Assembly (NCBI RefSeq): GCF_003096355.1
Contig: NZ_QEKI01000006.1
Coordinates: forward strand, 62,001 to 126,000
From: Pontibacter virosus
GTDB lineage: Bacteria > Bacteroidota > Bacteroidia > Cytophagales > Hymenobacteraceae
Direction of reading: 5' to 3'
DNA: 64,000 bases
Shown: positions 1 to 8,021 of the stretch, in pieces
Numbering within the stretch: position 1 is the first letter of the stretch
Layout of the letters: each line of letters starts with the position of its first letter
Translations under genes and position numbers: made by a program
Notes under the pieces: generated by a model
Told to the model about the DNA's origin: nothing
What the model saw: only the letters and a program-made list of their open reading frames with translations
The model's database searches: none

Positions 1-762
1 GCCCTCACCGTCTGTGAGCACCTGTCCGTACTGCTCGTAGCTCGACCAGTTCTTTACGTACACAAAGTCCGCATCTTGTAAGGCCTCGTCCTGGTTGTGC
101 AGCACTTGTGCGCCTTTCGTAAACTCTTCTGCCAGATCGTAGCCTTCCGGGTTTGTGATGACTAGCTCCACATCCGCCTGCTGCATCCATTCTGCGAATG
201 AATTGGCCACACAATGCGGAATAGGCTTGATATGCGGTGCCCAGCTTAATACAACTTTTGGTCGCTTGCCCGCAGCGGCCTGTTCTTTGATTGTCACCAG
301 GTCGGCCAGACTTTGCAGCGGATGGCGCGTAGCTGACTCCAAGCTTACAATCGGAACTCCTGTCAACTCGATGAATTTGTTCAAAAGGTCTTCGCTGTAA
401 TCTTCGTTTCTGTCCTGCAATTTTGGGAAAGAGCGAATGCCGATGATATCACAGTACTGTCCCATTACCGCAGCGGCTTCACGGATATGTTCCACCGTTG
501 TGCCATCCATAATTACGCCATCACGGGTTTCGAGTGCCCAACCTTCTTTGTCAAGGTTCATCACCATCACGTTCATACCCAGGTTCATTCCGGCCTTTTG
601 TGTGCTCAGGCGGGTGCGCAAACTGGGGTTCATGAAAATCAGACCAAGCGTTTTGTTCTGGCCAAGTGATTTGTGTGCGTAAGGCGACTGCTTTAGTTCG
701 AGTGCTTCGTTCACTAGGGCGGCTACGTCCTGCACATCGTGTACGGAAGTGAATTGCTTCAT
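1..762 (-). CDS. argF': N-succinylornithine/N-acetylornithine carbamoyltransferase, partial (3' end outside window)
   Basis: Transfers a carbamoyl group to an N-acylated ornithine in the arginine pathway. The frame is open from the ATG at 762 to the window edge (254 codons), so the C-terminus is missing. The carbamoyl-phosphate motif SLRTR lies near residues 47-51 and HPLQS follows later, as in the acylornithine branch of the family. The segment DGTTVEH places Val at residue 90. At the equivalent position Pro (Bacteroides) goes with N-succinylornithine and Glu (Xanthomonas) with N-acetylornithine, so Val favours the succinyl form (inference). The ATG shares its A with the argD stop (TAATG), which fixes the start and shows translational coupling. 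Family assignment is secure; substrate is probable. Confidence 0.93.
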   Translation of the reverse strand, partial: MKQFTSVHDVQDVAALVNEALELKQSPYAHKSLGQNKTLGLIFMNPSLRTRLSTQKAGMNLGMNVMVMNLDKEGWALETRDGVIMDGTTVEHIREAAAVMGQYCDIIGIRSFPKLQDRNEDYSEDLLNKFIELTGVPIVSLESATRHPLQSLADLVTIKEQAAAGKRPKVVLSWAPHIKPIPHCVANSFAEWMQQADVELVITNPEGYDLAEEFTKGAQVLHNQDEALQDADFVYVKNWSSYEQYGQVLTDGEG

Positions 763-1910
763 TAGGCGGTTACTTTCTGGGTAAGGATTGATGAAAATGC
801 TTTCAAAAACTTATCGGCTTCTGCTTTGCTGATGGTCATGGCAGGAAGCAAACGTAGCGTGTTCTTGTTGGAAGAACTGCCCGTGAAAATGCCATATTGG
901 TTCAGCAGTTCTTTGCGGATAGCTGAACAGGCTTCATTTAGTTCTATACCGATCATCAGGCCCTGTCCGCGCACTTCCTTCACGCCCGGCATACCTTCTA
1001 ACTTCTCTTTCAGGTAGTGGCCCATGATGGTGGCATTTTCCAACAGGTTTTCATTCTCCATTACTTCCAGCACTGCCAGCGACGCAGCGCAGGCCAGATA
1101 GTTACCTCCGAACGTAGTGCCCAACATGCCATGCCGCGCCTCTATTTTCGGACCAATCAGCACGCCGCCCACCGGAAAACCATTGCCCATACCCTTGGCA
1201 ACCGTGATCAGATCCGGAGTAATGTCGGCATGCTGGTGCGCAAAGAATTTACCAGAGCGACCATAACCTGATTGCACCTCATCCAGAATCAGATGTGCCC
1301 CAACTTTTTTACAGCCAGCTTCCAATACTTTTAGGAAATTAACTGTCGGAATGTTTACCCCTCCTACACCCTGTATACCTTCCACGATCACAGCAGCCAG
1401 TTCCTGTCCATGCTCCAATAGCGCCTGCTCAAAAGCAGCTACATCGTTAAACGGCAGGAAGATGATGTTGTCTGTCTGGTTGATCGGGGCCACAATGGTC
1501 GGATCGTCGGTTGCGGCCACAGCGGCAGATGTACGTCCGTGGAAAGATTTTGTGAAGGAGATCACTCTTTTACGACCTGTCTGGAAGGATGCCAGTTTCA
1601 GGGCGTTCTCGTTGGCCTCAGCCCCGGAGTTGCACAGGAAAAAGCTATAGTCTTCGTAACCGCTGAGTTTGCCCAGCTTTTCGGCCAGTTCCTGCTGCAT
1701 CGGCATTTGCACCGCGTTAGAGTAGAAACCGATGTCGTACAGCTGGCGCGCGATGCGCTTGAGGTAGTGTGGGTGAGAGTGACCTATAGAAATAACGGCG
1801 TGGCCACCGTATAGGTCGAGGTATTTGCGGCCTTCTTTGTCCCAAACAGACAGACCGGCTGCTCTTACAGGTTCGATATTGAAGAGCGGGTAAACATCAA
1901 AGAGGTTCAT
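762..1910 (-). CDS. argD: acetylornithine/succinylornithine aminotransferase
   Basis: Class-III PLP aminotransferase of 382 residues, normal length for ArgD. It makes N-acylornithine from N-acylglutamate semialdehyde using glutamate. Visible features are the N-terminal YGGHAVISIGHSHP segment, NSGAEANENALK for PLP phosphate, LILDEVQSGYGRSG with the Asp that contacts the PLP ring nitrogen, and TVAKGMGNGFPVG with the Schiff-base lysine. It overlaps the next gene by one base and follows argC after a 180-bp gap holding AT-rich TTAAATTGTTAAATGG-like repeats. Acyl group (acetyl or succinyl) cannot be decided from this protein alone. Confidence 0.95.
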   Translation of the reverse strand: MNLFDVYPLFNIEPVRAAGLSVWDKEGRKYLDLYGGHAVISIGHSHPHYLKRIARQLYDIGFYSNAVQMPMQQELAEKLGKLSGYEDYSFFLCNSGAEANENALKLASFQTGRKRVISFTKSFHGRTSAAVAATDDPTIVAPINQTDNIIFLPFNDVAAFEQALLEHGQELAAVIVEGIQGVGGVNIPTVNFLKVLEAGCKKVGAHLILDEVQSGYGRSGKFFAHQHADITPDLITVAKGMGNGFPVGGVLIGPKIEARHGMLGTTFGGNYLACAASLAVLEVMENENLLENATIMGHYLKEKLEGMPGVKEVRGQGLMIGIELNEACSAIRKELLNQYGIFTGSSSNKNTLRLLPAMTISKAEADKFLKAFSSILTQKVTA

Positions 1911-2090
1911 GGCTTTGGAATTAGATGTAAGAGGTTAGAAAATAGATGTAGAACAGTGTTCTTGGGTATGTGAGCATGGTTAAATTGCTTAATTGTTAAA
2001 TGGTTAAATTATTGACTGCTGATTGTTTTGTCCTCAGCGTAATTTATCCCCTCCCCCCTTTAAAGAGGTATTCCATTCGGAAGAATCCTT

Positions 2091-3092
2091 TTAAAACGCC
2101 GCGGCTTTTAGCTTTAAGCCTGTAGTCTCATCCAACCCAAAAAACAGGTTCATGTTCTGCACGGCCTGTCCAGCGGCCCCTTTCAGCAGGTTGTCGATCA
2201 GGCTGGTGATCACGAGCATGTTACCATGCTTCTGCAGGTATAGCACGCACTTGTTTGTGTTCACCACCTGCTTCAGGTCCGGGTTCTGGTCTGTGACGAT
2301 GGTAAAAGGATGTCCTTGGTAGTAGTCCTTGTACATAGCTTGGGTCTCTTCCAACGAAAGATCCGACTGCAGGTAGGCCGTTATGAAAATGCCCCGTGCA
2401 AAAGGTCCCCGGTAAGGTATAAAGTGGATGTCCGGCTGGCCTTCTGCCTGCAGGTACAGCAGACTGCGCTTGATCTCACGCAGGTGCTGGTGCTCCATTA
2501 CTTTGTAGGTAGAAATATTCTCGGTACGCCAGCTGAAATGCGAAGTAGCGCTCAGGCTCTGACCGGCTCCGGTTGATCCTGTGATGCCACTCACATGCAC
2601 ATCGGCGTTCAACAGACCCTGCTTGGCAAGCGGCAGCAAAGCCAACTGTATACCTGTGGCAAAGCATCCCGGGTTAGCAATGTGCTGCGCCTGCTGTATC
2701 TGCTCACGCTGCAACTCCGGCAAGCCGTACACAAAGTTTCTTTCGCCTGCTTCCACCGCATCTCTTGCGGTATTTTCGTTCCAGCGGAAATCCTGGCTCA
2801 GGTCAATGATCTTTGTTTCAGCCGGCACTTCGTTCTCTGCCAGAAATTTGGCCGCCTCCCCATGGCCGGCGCATAGAAAAAGGACATCCACAGGTATAGC
2901 TGCATCAGCTGAAAACAACATGTCGGTTTCGCCCAGCAGATCAGGGTGCGTGGCGTATACCGGTTTGCCTGCCTGACTGCGGCTCTGCACGAATGCCAGC
3001 TCTACGTTGGGGTGCAGCAAAAGCAGACGCAACAGCTCGCCGCCGGCGTAGCCCGCCCCGCCTACTATACCTGCTTTTATCGTTACTTCCAT
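2091..3092 (-). CDS. argC: N-acyl-gamma-glutamyl-phosphate reductase
   Basis: NADPH-dependent reductase giving N-acylglutamate semialdehyde. It has 333 residues, normal for the family. The Rossmann start GIVGGAGYAGGELLRLL, the catalytic cysteine in NPGCFAT and the substrate-site motif GITGSTGAG are all visible. The ATG at 3092 shares one base with the argG stop (TAATG), so the start is firm. It belongs to the minus-strand arginine operon GNAT-argG-argC-argD-argF'. Confidence 0.96.
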   Translation of the reverse strand: MEVTIKAGIVGGAGYAGGELLRLLLLHPNVELAFVQSRSQAGKPVYATHPDLLGETDMLFSADAAIPVDVLFLCAGHGEAAKFLAENEVPAETKIIDLSQDFRWNENTARDAVEAGERNFVYGLPELQREQIQQAQHIANPGCFATGIQLALLPLAKQGLLNADVHVSGITGSTGAGQSLSATSHFSWRTENISTYKVMEHQHLREIKRSLLYLQAEGQPDIHFIPYRGPFARGIFITAYLQSDLSLEETQAMYKDYYQGHPFTIVTDQNPDLKQVVNTNKCVLYLQKHGNMLVITSLIDNLLKGAAGQAVQNMNLFFGLDETTGLKLKAAAF

Positions 3093-4288
3093 TATAATTC
3101 GGTATTGTTGATCTTGTGGTACATCACGGCCTGGTTGCCGAAAATCTTTGAGAAGCCTTTCACATCCTCCCCTGACCAGGCATTGTTCATTTCGCCGTAG
3201 CTACCAAACTTCGACGACATCAGGTCGTGCTCTGATTCGATGCCTTCTACCTGGAAACGGTAAGGCGCCAGCAGAACGTGTACTTTGCCGGTCACATTCT
3301 CCTGTGTCTCCTGTAGGAAGGTCTCGATGTTACGCATCGTCGGGTCGATGAACTGCCCTTCGTGCAGCCAGTTGCCGTACCAGGTCGCCAATTGGTCTTT
3401 CCAGTAAAGCTGCCATTTGGTTAGCACGTGCTTCTCCAGGGTATGGTGTGCCTTGATGATCACCATCGGGGCGGCTGCCTCAAAACCAACGCGGCCCTTG
3501 ATACCGATAATGGTATCGCCCACGTGGATGTCGCGGCCAATGGCAAATGGACCTGCTATACCCTGCAAGGCCTGAATGGCTTGCACCGGGCTGTCGTACA
3601 CCTGGTCGTTTATACCTGTCAGTTCGCCTTTCACGAAATGCAGCGTCACACGTTCTGGTTGCTCTTTGGTGAGTTGGGTTGGGTAGGCCGATTCAGGCAG
3701 TGGCTGGTGCGATGTCAACGTTTCTTTGCCGCCTACGGAAGTACCCCATATGCCTTTGTTGATGGAGTACTGCGCTTTCACGAAGTCGTATTCCACGCCG
3801 TGCTGCTTCAGGTATTCAATCTCCTCTTCACGGGAAAGCTTCATGTCGCGGATTGGCGTGATGATCTCAATCTCCGGGATCATCACGTGAAAGATCATGT
3901 CGAAGCGTACCTGGTCGTTACCAGCGCCTGTGCTGCCATGGGCCACATAGTCGGCACCCAGGGCTTTGGCATGGCGGGCGATAGCCATGGCCTGTGTCAC
4001 ACGCTCGGCACTAACCGACAGCGGATAGGTGTTGTTCTTCAGCACATTACCAAAGATCAGGTACTTGATGCAGCTCTGGTAGTAGTACTCCGTTTCATCC
4101 AGATTCGTATGCTGCGTCACACCCAGATCGTAGGCACGCTGCTCCGTCTGCTGCAGTTCCTCTGCTGAGAAACCACCGGTATTTACCAAAACAGAGTGCA
4201 CTTCCAGTCCCTTTTCTTCTTTTAGGTACTTTACACAGTAAGAGGTATCCAGGCCGCCGCTGAAGGCTAAAACAACTTTCTTCTTCAT
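3092..4288 (-). CDS. argG: argininosuccinate synthase
   Basis: Joins citrulline and aspartate with ATP to give argininosuccinate. The PP-loop ATPase motif AFSGGLDTSYC begins near residue 6, and YVAHGSTGAGNDQVRF is the conserved nucleotide/citrulline segment. I start it at the ATG at 4288 (MKKKVVLAFSGG), giving 398 residues. The same frame stays open to 4378, but the extra 30 residues are unlike the family and run into the upstream GNAT gene. It lies 7 bp after the GNAT gene and overlaps argC by one base. Confidence 0.96.
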   Translation of the reverse strand: MKKKVVLAFSGGLDTSYCVKYLKEEKGLEVHSVLVNTGGFSAEELQQTEQRAYDLGVTQHTNLDETEYYYQSCIKYLIFGNVLKNNTYPLSVSAERVTQAMAIARHAKALGADYVAHGSTGAGNDQVRFDMIFHVMIPEIEIITPIRDMKLSREEEIEYLKQHGVEYDFVKAQYSINKGIWGTSVGGKETLTSHQPLPESAYPTQLTKEQPERVTLHFVKGELTGINDQVYDSPVQAIQALQGIAGPFAIGRDIHVGDTIIGIKGRVGFEAAAPMVIIKAHHTLEKHVLTKWQLYWKDQLATWYGNWLHEGQFIDPTMRNIETFLQETQENVTGKVHVLLAPYRFQVEGIESEHDLMSSKFGSYGEMNNAWSGEDVKGFSKIFGNQAVMYHKINNTEL

Positions 4289-4295
4289 GATATTC

Positions 4296-4964
4296 TTAAA
4301 TGCTTGTCGGGTTCGTGTTTTGGTTTCCGTGAGTTTGTGCAAAGGTGCCATAGCCAACAGGTATAGACGGCTCTTCAATCGGAATTAGAATCTGAAGCTG
4401 CTCCCGGGCGATTGGCTTCTGCTCGCGTGCAGGATCATAGAGCATGGCGGTGCAGAGGCAGTTGCTTCGGTTCTTCATCAACAGAATCTCGTAATTGATG
4501 CAGCTTTTGCATCCATCCCAGAAAGCGTCATCGTCGGTCAGTTCAGAGTAGGTAACCGGACGGTAACCCAAGTCAGAGTTGATCTTCATCACAGCCAGAC
4601 CGGTAGTCAGACCAAAGATCTTTGACTCCGGATATTTGGTGCGTGACAGCTCAAAAATTTTGTTTTTGATCAGTTTGGCCAGGCCGCTTTTGCGGAGCTC
4701 CGGTGATACGATCAATCCTGAGTTGGCCACATACTTGCCATGGCTCCAAGTCTCGATGTAACAGAAGCCAGCCCAAACGCCGTTCACGTCCAAGGCGATC
4801 ACGGCCTTGCCTTCCAGCATTTTCTGGGCAATGTACTCCGGGGTACGCTTGGCTATACCTGTACCTCTGGCCTTAGCCGAGGACTCCATTTCATCGCAGA
4901 TTTGCTGCGCATAGCTGGTGTGTTGCACAGTGGCAACGGTAATGATAAAAGGAGATGGATTCAT
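4296..4964 (-). CDS. GNAT acyltransferase, candidate N-acylglutamate synthase of the arginine pathway
   Basis: First gene of the arginine operon, 222 residues, 7 bp before argG. A GNAT core can be followed: GVWAGFCYIETW (strand 4), NSGLIVSPELRKSGLAKLIKNKIF (acyl-CoA loop, a variant of RxxGxG/A), then GYRPVTYSEL. An unusual C-terminal part carries clustered cysteines (WDGCKSCINYE, NCLCTAML). No separate argA or argJ is seen, and its place at the head of the operon suggests it acylates glutamate. I recall genetic work in Bacteroides tying a GNAT of the arg cluster to N-succinylglutamate synthesis but cannot verify it here. Fold is confident, substrate is inference. Confidence 0.75.
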   Translation of the reverse strand: MNPSPFIITVATVQHTSYAQQICDEMESSAKARGTGIAKRTPEYIAQKMLEGKAVIALDVNGVWAGFCYIETWSHGKYVANSGLIVSPELRKSGLAKLIKNKIFELSRTKYPESKIFGLTTGLAVMKINSDLGYRPVTYSELTDDDAFWDGCKSCINYEILLMKNRSNCLCTAMLYDPAREQKPIAREQLQILIPIEEPSIPVGYGTFAQTHGNQNTNPTSI

Positions 4965-5185
4965 TATATAAATTATATACCGGGGCTATGCCTATGCATA
5001 ACCAAACTGATACAGAATTAGAAATAATTGAAACAATGCTGTGAAATGGATATGCAGCTTCGCATACCTGCATCAGGCAACTTTCACTCACATAAAAAAT
5101 TTGGAAGTTTGACTACTGCGTGGGTAGTCGGGAGGCATGTCGGCCTAGGGCCTGTAGCGGACCACGGCATTAATGGCCCTCAAAA

Positions 5186-5371
5186 CTATCCTGGCAGACA
5201 GGATAGAAAAAGACGCACCCTTCAGAGAAAGGTGATTTACCATCGCAGATGATAAAAACGGCTTTTTTTTCATTTCAATTTGTTGGTTCAAATTTTATTA
5301 AAACAGGTCTTTGCCTGTAATACAAAGCAAAGATTTGCAATTAATATCGGCATCTACAACAATTGGTTGTA
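5186..5371 (-). promoter_or_regulatory. probable arginine operon promoter and structured 5' leader
   Basis: The 554-bp gap 4965-5518 holds no convincing gene. Reading toward the arg operon, a near-consensus -7 element (AATCTTTG, complement of 5328-5335; consensus TAnnTTTG) has a TTG about 21 nt upstream. A dyad TACAAC-aattg-GTTGTA (5355-5371) lies over the -33 region and could be an operator. Downstream, in the transcribed leader, are two hairpins: ACAGG/CCTGT (5303-5318) and a perfect 8-bp stem CTATCCTG/CAGGATAG (5186-5206, 5-nt loop). No arginine-rich leader peptide was found. All of this is pattern recognition only. Confidence 0.35.
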
Positions 5372-5518
5372 AATTATGATAAAATTTACACCTTACTACA
5401 AAAAGTTACAACATTTAGTTTAAATGATCTCCGTTTATTTGACTTCAACTCGAAATACGGAGCCTAAAACGAATTCGAGCTCTTAACCTTTTAGCACCTT
5501 TGCGTATCTTGCGGCGCA

Positions 5519-5797
5519 ATGAAGAATATATCCCTTAGCGTTATCATTGGCCTTTTATTTTCAGCCATCGGCACGGCCTCCCTGTTCCTGACCCGTGACC
5601 CGCTCATGGCTGCCATCTGGCTTAGCTTTGGAAACGGTCTCATCTTATCCAATCTGCGCTTTAACAAACCCGATGCGGTTGGCAACATGGTAGCTTCCCC
5701 CATCCCTAAAATTAGGTTCTATGTCGGCATTGCCTTGGTCGTGATGGCAGTGGTGTTATTGGGCGTGCAGGTATACATGGATATGCAGCAGGCCTAG
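5519..5797 (+). CDS. small hypothetical membrane protein
   Basis: A 92-residue protein made almost entirely of hydrophobic segments: about residues 4-23, 28-46 and 67-87. That suggests three membrane passes with a short charged loop (RFNKPDA) between the second and third. I do not recognise a family. The start is supported by a promoter-like CACCTTTG (5495-5502, one mismatch to TAnnTTTG) 16 bp upstream of the ATG. It is divergent from the arg operon and convergent with the next gene, ending one base before it. Confidence 0.6.
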   Translation: MKNISLSVIIGLLFSAIGTASLFLTRDPLMAAIWLSFGNGLILSNLRFNKPDAVGNMVASPIPKIRFYVGIALVVMAVVLLGVQVYMDMQQA

Positions 5798-5798
5798 G

Positions 5799-7067
5799 CT
5801 AGATCCTGCTCTGCAAAACCATCTCTACGTTTACCAGTTTAGAGTCCCGCTTCAGCTTCAGTCTTACCTTGCGGCCCGGCTTGCTGTCGAAGAGTTCGAG
5901 CAATTCGTCCAGGGCAAGTTCTGTACAGTCCCTCCCGTTGATGTTGATGAGCTGATCGCCGGGCAGTAGTCCGCTCGCTTTGGCAGGTGAGTCGTCTATT
6001 ACATGCGACACGATGTAGAAGTTGGCGCCGGGCAGCGGCGTACTGATTTCAAAGCCGGTCATGTTGTAGTAAAACGGATCGCTGTATTTGCGATTGGGCA
6101 TCAGCACCATGCGTTGGTGCGGGTAATCGAATATCACGGTAAAACGCTTCAGAATATCGGAGCCCAGGTTACCGTTGCGGTTCGCCAGGTTGAGCGCCGC
6201 CTTGATCGACGCTTCGTCCGGATAGGAAGCCGGCAGGTTGTGCAGCTCGTACCTGCCCAGCGAAAAACTATTGATACGGCCTATCTTGCCACTGATGTCC
6301 CCACTCAATCCCCGACCCAGGTAGGCTTCCATTACTTTCGGCGGTAGCTGCAAACGCTCGTCTGTGGGCAGGTAGAGCGAAATCGAATGGCTCGCTCCCG
6401 TATCGATCACGAGCTTCACTTTGATGGAATCCCCGTTGTGCTGCCGAACCCCCGCCTCTACATAGGCCTTGGTGTTCTCAATGTGGAGCGGGTATACCTC
6501 TGCTTTTTTGTGGATCTTAAGATCCAGGTCAGGTCGGTAGAGTGTCAGCGTTTTGCTGCTGTAATTTATCTTGACAATGAAATTGCGGAAAATGTCGTAA
6601 CCGATGATGCCGTGAACGGCCATACCCATGCGGGTAGACAGATTGAAAACATCCTCCATCAGTACGTATACCTGGTGGTTTACCCCCACGATGCCGGGCA
6701 TGCGCATAAAGTTTCCCTTGGAGTAAATGGCCTCCAGTTCGTGCCCCGTGCCAAGCCCCTGCAAAGTAATGCGACCGGCTTCGTTTAAACTGAGCGAATC
6801 TGAATATTGCAGGCGGGTGATCAGCGTATTTTTCACACCTGAATCGAGTATGAAATTCAGAGGTTTCGAGTCGTTGATCTGTACCGGAATGATAATCAGG
6901 TTATGCACCAGTTTAAAGGGAATAGTGATGCTTTTGCGTTTAGAGGTGAAGTAGGCTGTGTCGCTGGCAAATGCCTGACCTATCGCTTCGGAAAATGACA
7001 AACAGAAGCAAAGACAAAGCAGGATGAAGGGAGAAAACCTTGTCATGGGAAAAGCTACATAAGACAC
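5799..7067 (-). CDS. exported retropepsin-like aspartyl protease with C-terminal PDZ domain
   Basis: 422 residues. A hydrophobic signal peptide starts at the first or second Met (residue 1 or 8) and runs to about residue 30, pointing to export. Two retropepsin-type motifs are seen, DSG at Asp75 and DTG at Asp222, each preceded by hydrophobic residues (NFILDSG, KLVIDTGAS). This fits two half-domains folding as one aspartyl protease. From about residue 340 a PDZ domain follows (GLLPGDQLININGRD). This architecture is common in Bacteroidota and its substrates are generally unknown. The gene ends one base after the convergent gene at 5797. Confidence 0.8.
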   Translation of the reverse strand: MSYVAFPMTRFSPFILLCLCFCLSFSEAIGQAFASDTAYFTSKRKSITIPFKLVHNLIIIPVQINDSKPLNFILDSGVKNTLITRLQYSDSLSLNEAGRITLQGLGTGHELEAIYSKGNFMRMPGIVGVNHQVYVLMEDVFNLSTRMGMAVHGIIGYDIFRNFIVKINYSSKTLTLYRPDLDLKIHKKAEVYPLHIENTKAYVEAGVRQHNGDSIKVKLVIDTGASHSISLYLPTDERLQLPPKVMEAYLGRGLSGDISGKIGRINSFSLGRYELHNLPASYPDEASIKAALNLANRNGNLGSDILKRFTVIFDYPHQRMVLMPNRKYSDPFYYNMTGFEISTPLPGANFYIVSHVIDDSPAKASGLLPGDQLININGRDCTELALDELLELFDSKPGRKVRLKLKRDSKLVNVEMVLQSRI

Positions 7068-7164
7068 AGATAATCAGTCTTATTAGTATACGTAGATTTC
7101 AAGACAAGATAGTATCGATACTGAATATTGTTGGTTTAGTTCAATATAAGAAATAGCACAAAAA

Positions 7165-7209
7165 AACAGCTGCTATACCTTTAGACTGACCTTAGGTAAA
7201 ACAGCTGTT
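7165..7209 (-). terminator. intrinsic terminator after the acetolactate-decarboxylase-like gene
   Basis: On the minus strand AACAGCTG (7209-7202) pairs with CAGCTGTT (7172-7165) and is followed by a run of T. Inner bases ACCT/AGGT can extend the stem. The loop contains one copy of the dispersed word AGGTATAG. Confidence 0.6.
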
Positions 7210-7235
7210 ATGAAAGTCCAGAATAGAAGGTCTTA

Positions 7236-7970
7236 TTATGCCTCCGGCAGGTATAGCGTCAGGGTGCCGGATTTAAAAGTTACATCATCCAGGTGTCCCA
7301 TTTGGGCACGGTCTTTTGTGATCAGATGCAGGTGCATGAAAGTGTCGTGGTGGGTGAAAACGGCTTTGTGCTCAGTTGAAAAGAAGCCTACAATGTCTAC
7401 ATCCGACTGCGCCAATTCGTAATTAACCTGTCCCTGGTGGGCTTCGGCGGGCGAACTCACAGTAGAACCTGCCGGCAGATTGACGATGTGGATGGTAGCC
7501 CGTTCTACTTGGCCACTTACCCGGAAAGCAAAAGGCCGTTTGCTGTTCTGCGTTTCATGATCCAGGTATAGCTCCAGCTGCTGCATGGTTCGGATAGAGT
7601 CTGGCAAGCTTAGCTCATGCCAATCGGGCACCTGCGCGTATACAAAAAATGGTGCTTTTACCGCAAAAGTTTCTTCAACCCGCATGGTCGTGTCGCTGGT
7701 CACCACCGATTTATAGGACTTGCCATCCAAGATCAACAATTCGCCAGCCAGGTACTCTACCGGTCCGAGTCCGTAGAGGTGCTGCTTATTCGTAAGGGTA
7801 TCCAGATCGACTTTGCCGGCTAGTTCGCCCTTCCACATCACATGCCGCATCGCACCCACTACCTGCACATCGCTGGAAACAGGATTGGCATTATGCATGG
7901 CATCTGTGGTGCAACTGCCCAGCACCAGGGCAGCCAAAAGGCTGATGGAGGCAAGTGATAGGTGATTCAT
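7236..7970 (-). CDS. acetolactate decarboxylase-like lipoprotein
   Basis: Resembles alpha-acetolactate decarboxylase, which turns acetolactate into acetoin. Family landmarks are GLGPVEYLAGELLILDGKSY (residues 67-86, with the Glu of the active site), Arg150 in FAFRVSG, and the zinc ligands His213, His215 and His226 in MHLHLITKDRAQMGH. The 11-residue spacing between the second and third His equals that of the Brevibacillus enzyme. Unusually, the N-terminus is a lipoprotein signal (LVLGSC, Cys20), so the protein should sit in an outer or periplasmic membrane leaflet. No acetolactate synthase or diol dehydrogenase gene is near. Family is confident, physiological role unknown. Confidence 0.8.
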   Translation of the reverse strand: MNHLSLASISLLAALVLGSCTTDAMHNANPVSSDVQVVGAMRHVMWKGELAGKVDLDTLTNKQHLYGLGPVEYLAGELLILDGKSYKSVVTSDTTMRVEETFAVKAPFFVYAQVPDWHELSLPDSIRTMQQLELYLDHETQNSKRPFAFRVSGQVERATIHIVNLPAGSTVSSPAEAHQGQVNYELAQSDVDIVGFFSTEHKAVFTHHDTFMHLHLITKDRAQMGHLDDVTFKSGTLTLYLPEA

Positions 7971-8021
7971 ATTCTTATTTCGTTAAAGCTATCCCGCTGT
8001 AGGTAGCAGAAAGGTATAGCT

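Noticed and set aside
3428..4168. 246-codon open frame on the plus strand
   Set aside because: It lies wholly antisense to argG, whose protein is fully conserved; the translation has no family-like features.
5028..5252. 74-codon plus-strand frame in the gap before the arg operon
   Set aside because: It covers the leader hairpins, has no homology-like pattern and no promoter; regarded as non-coding.
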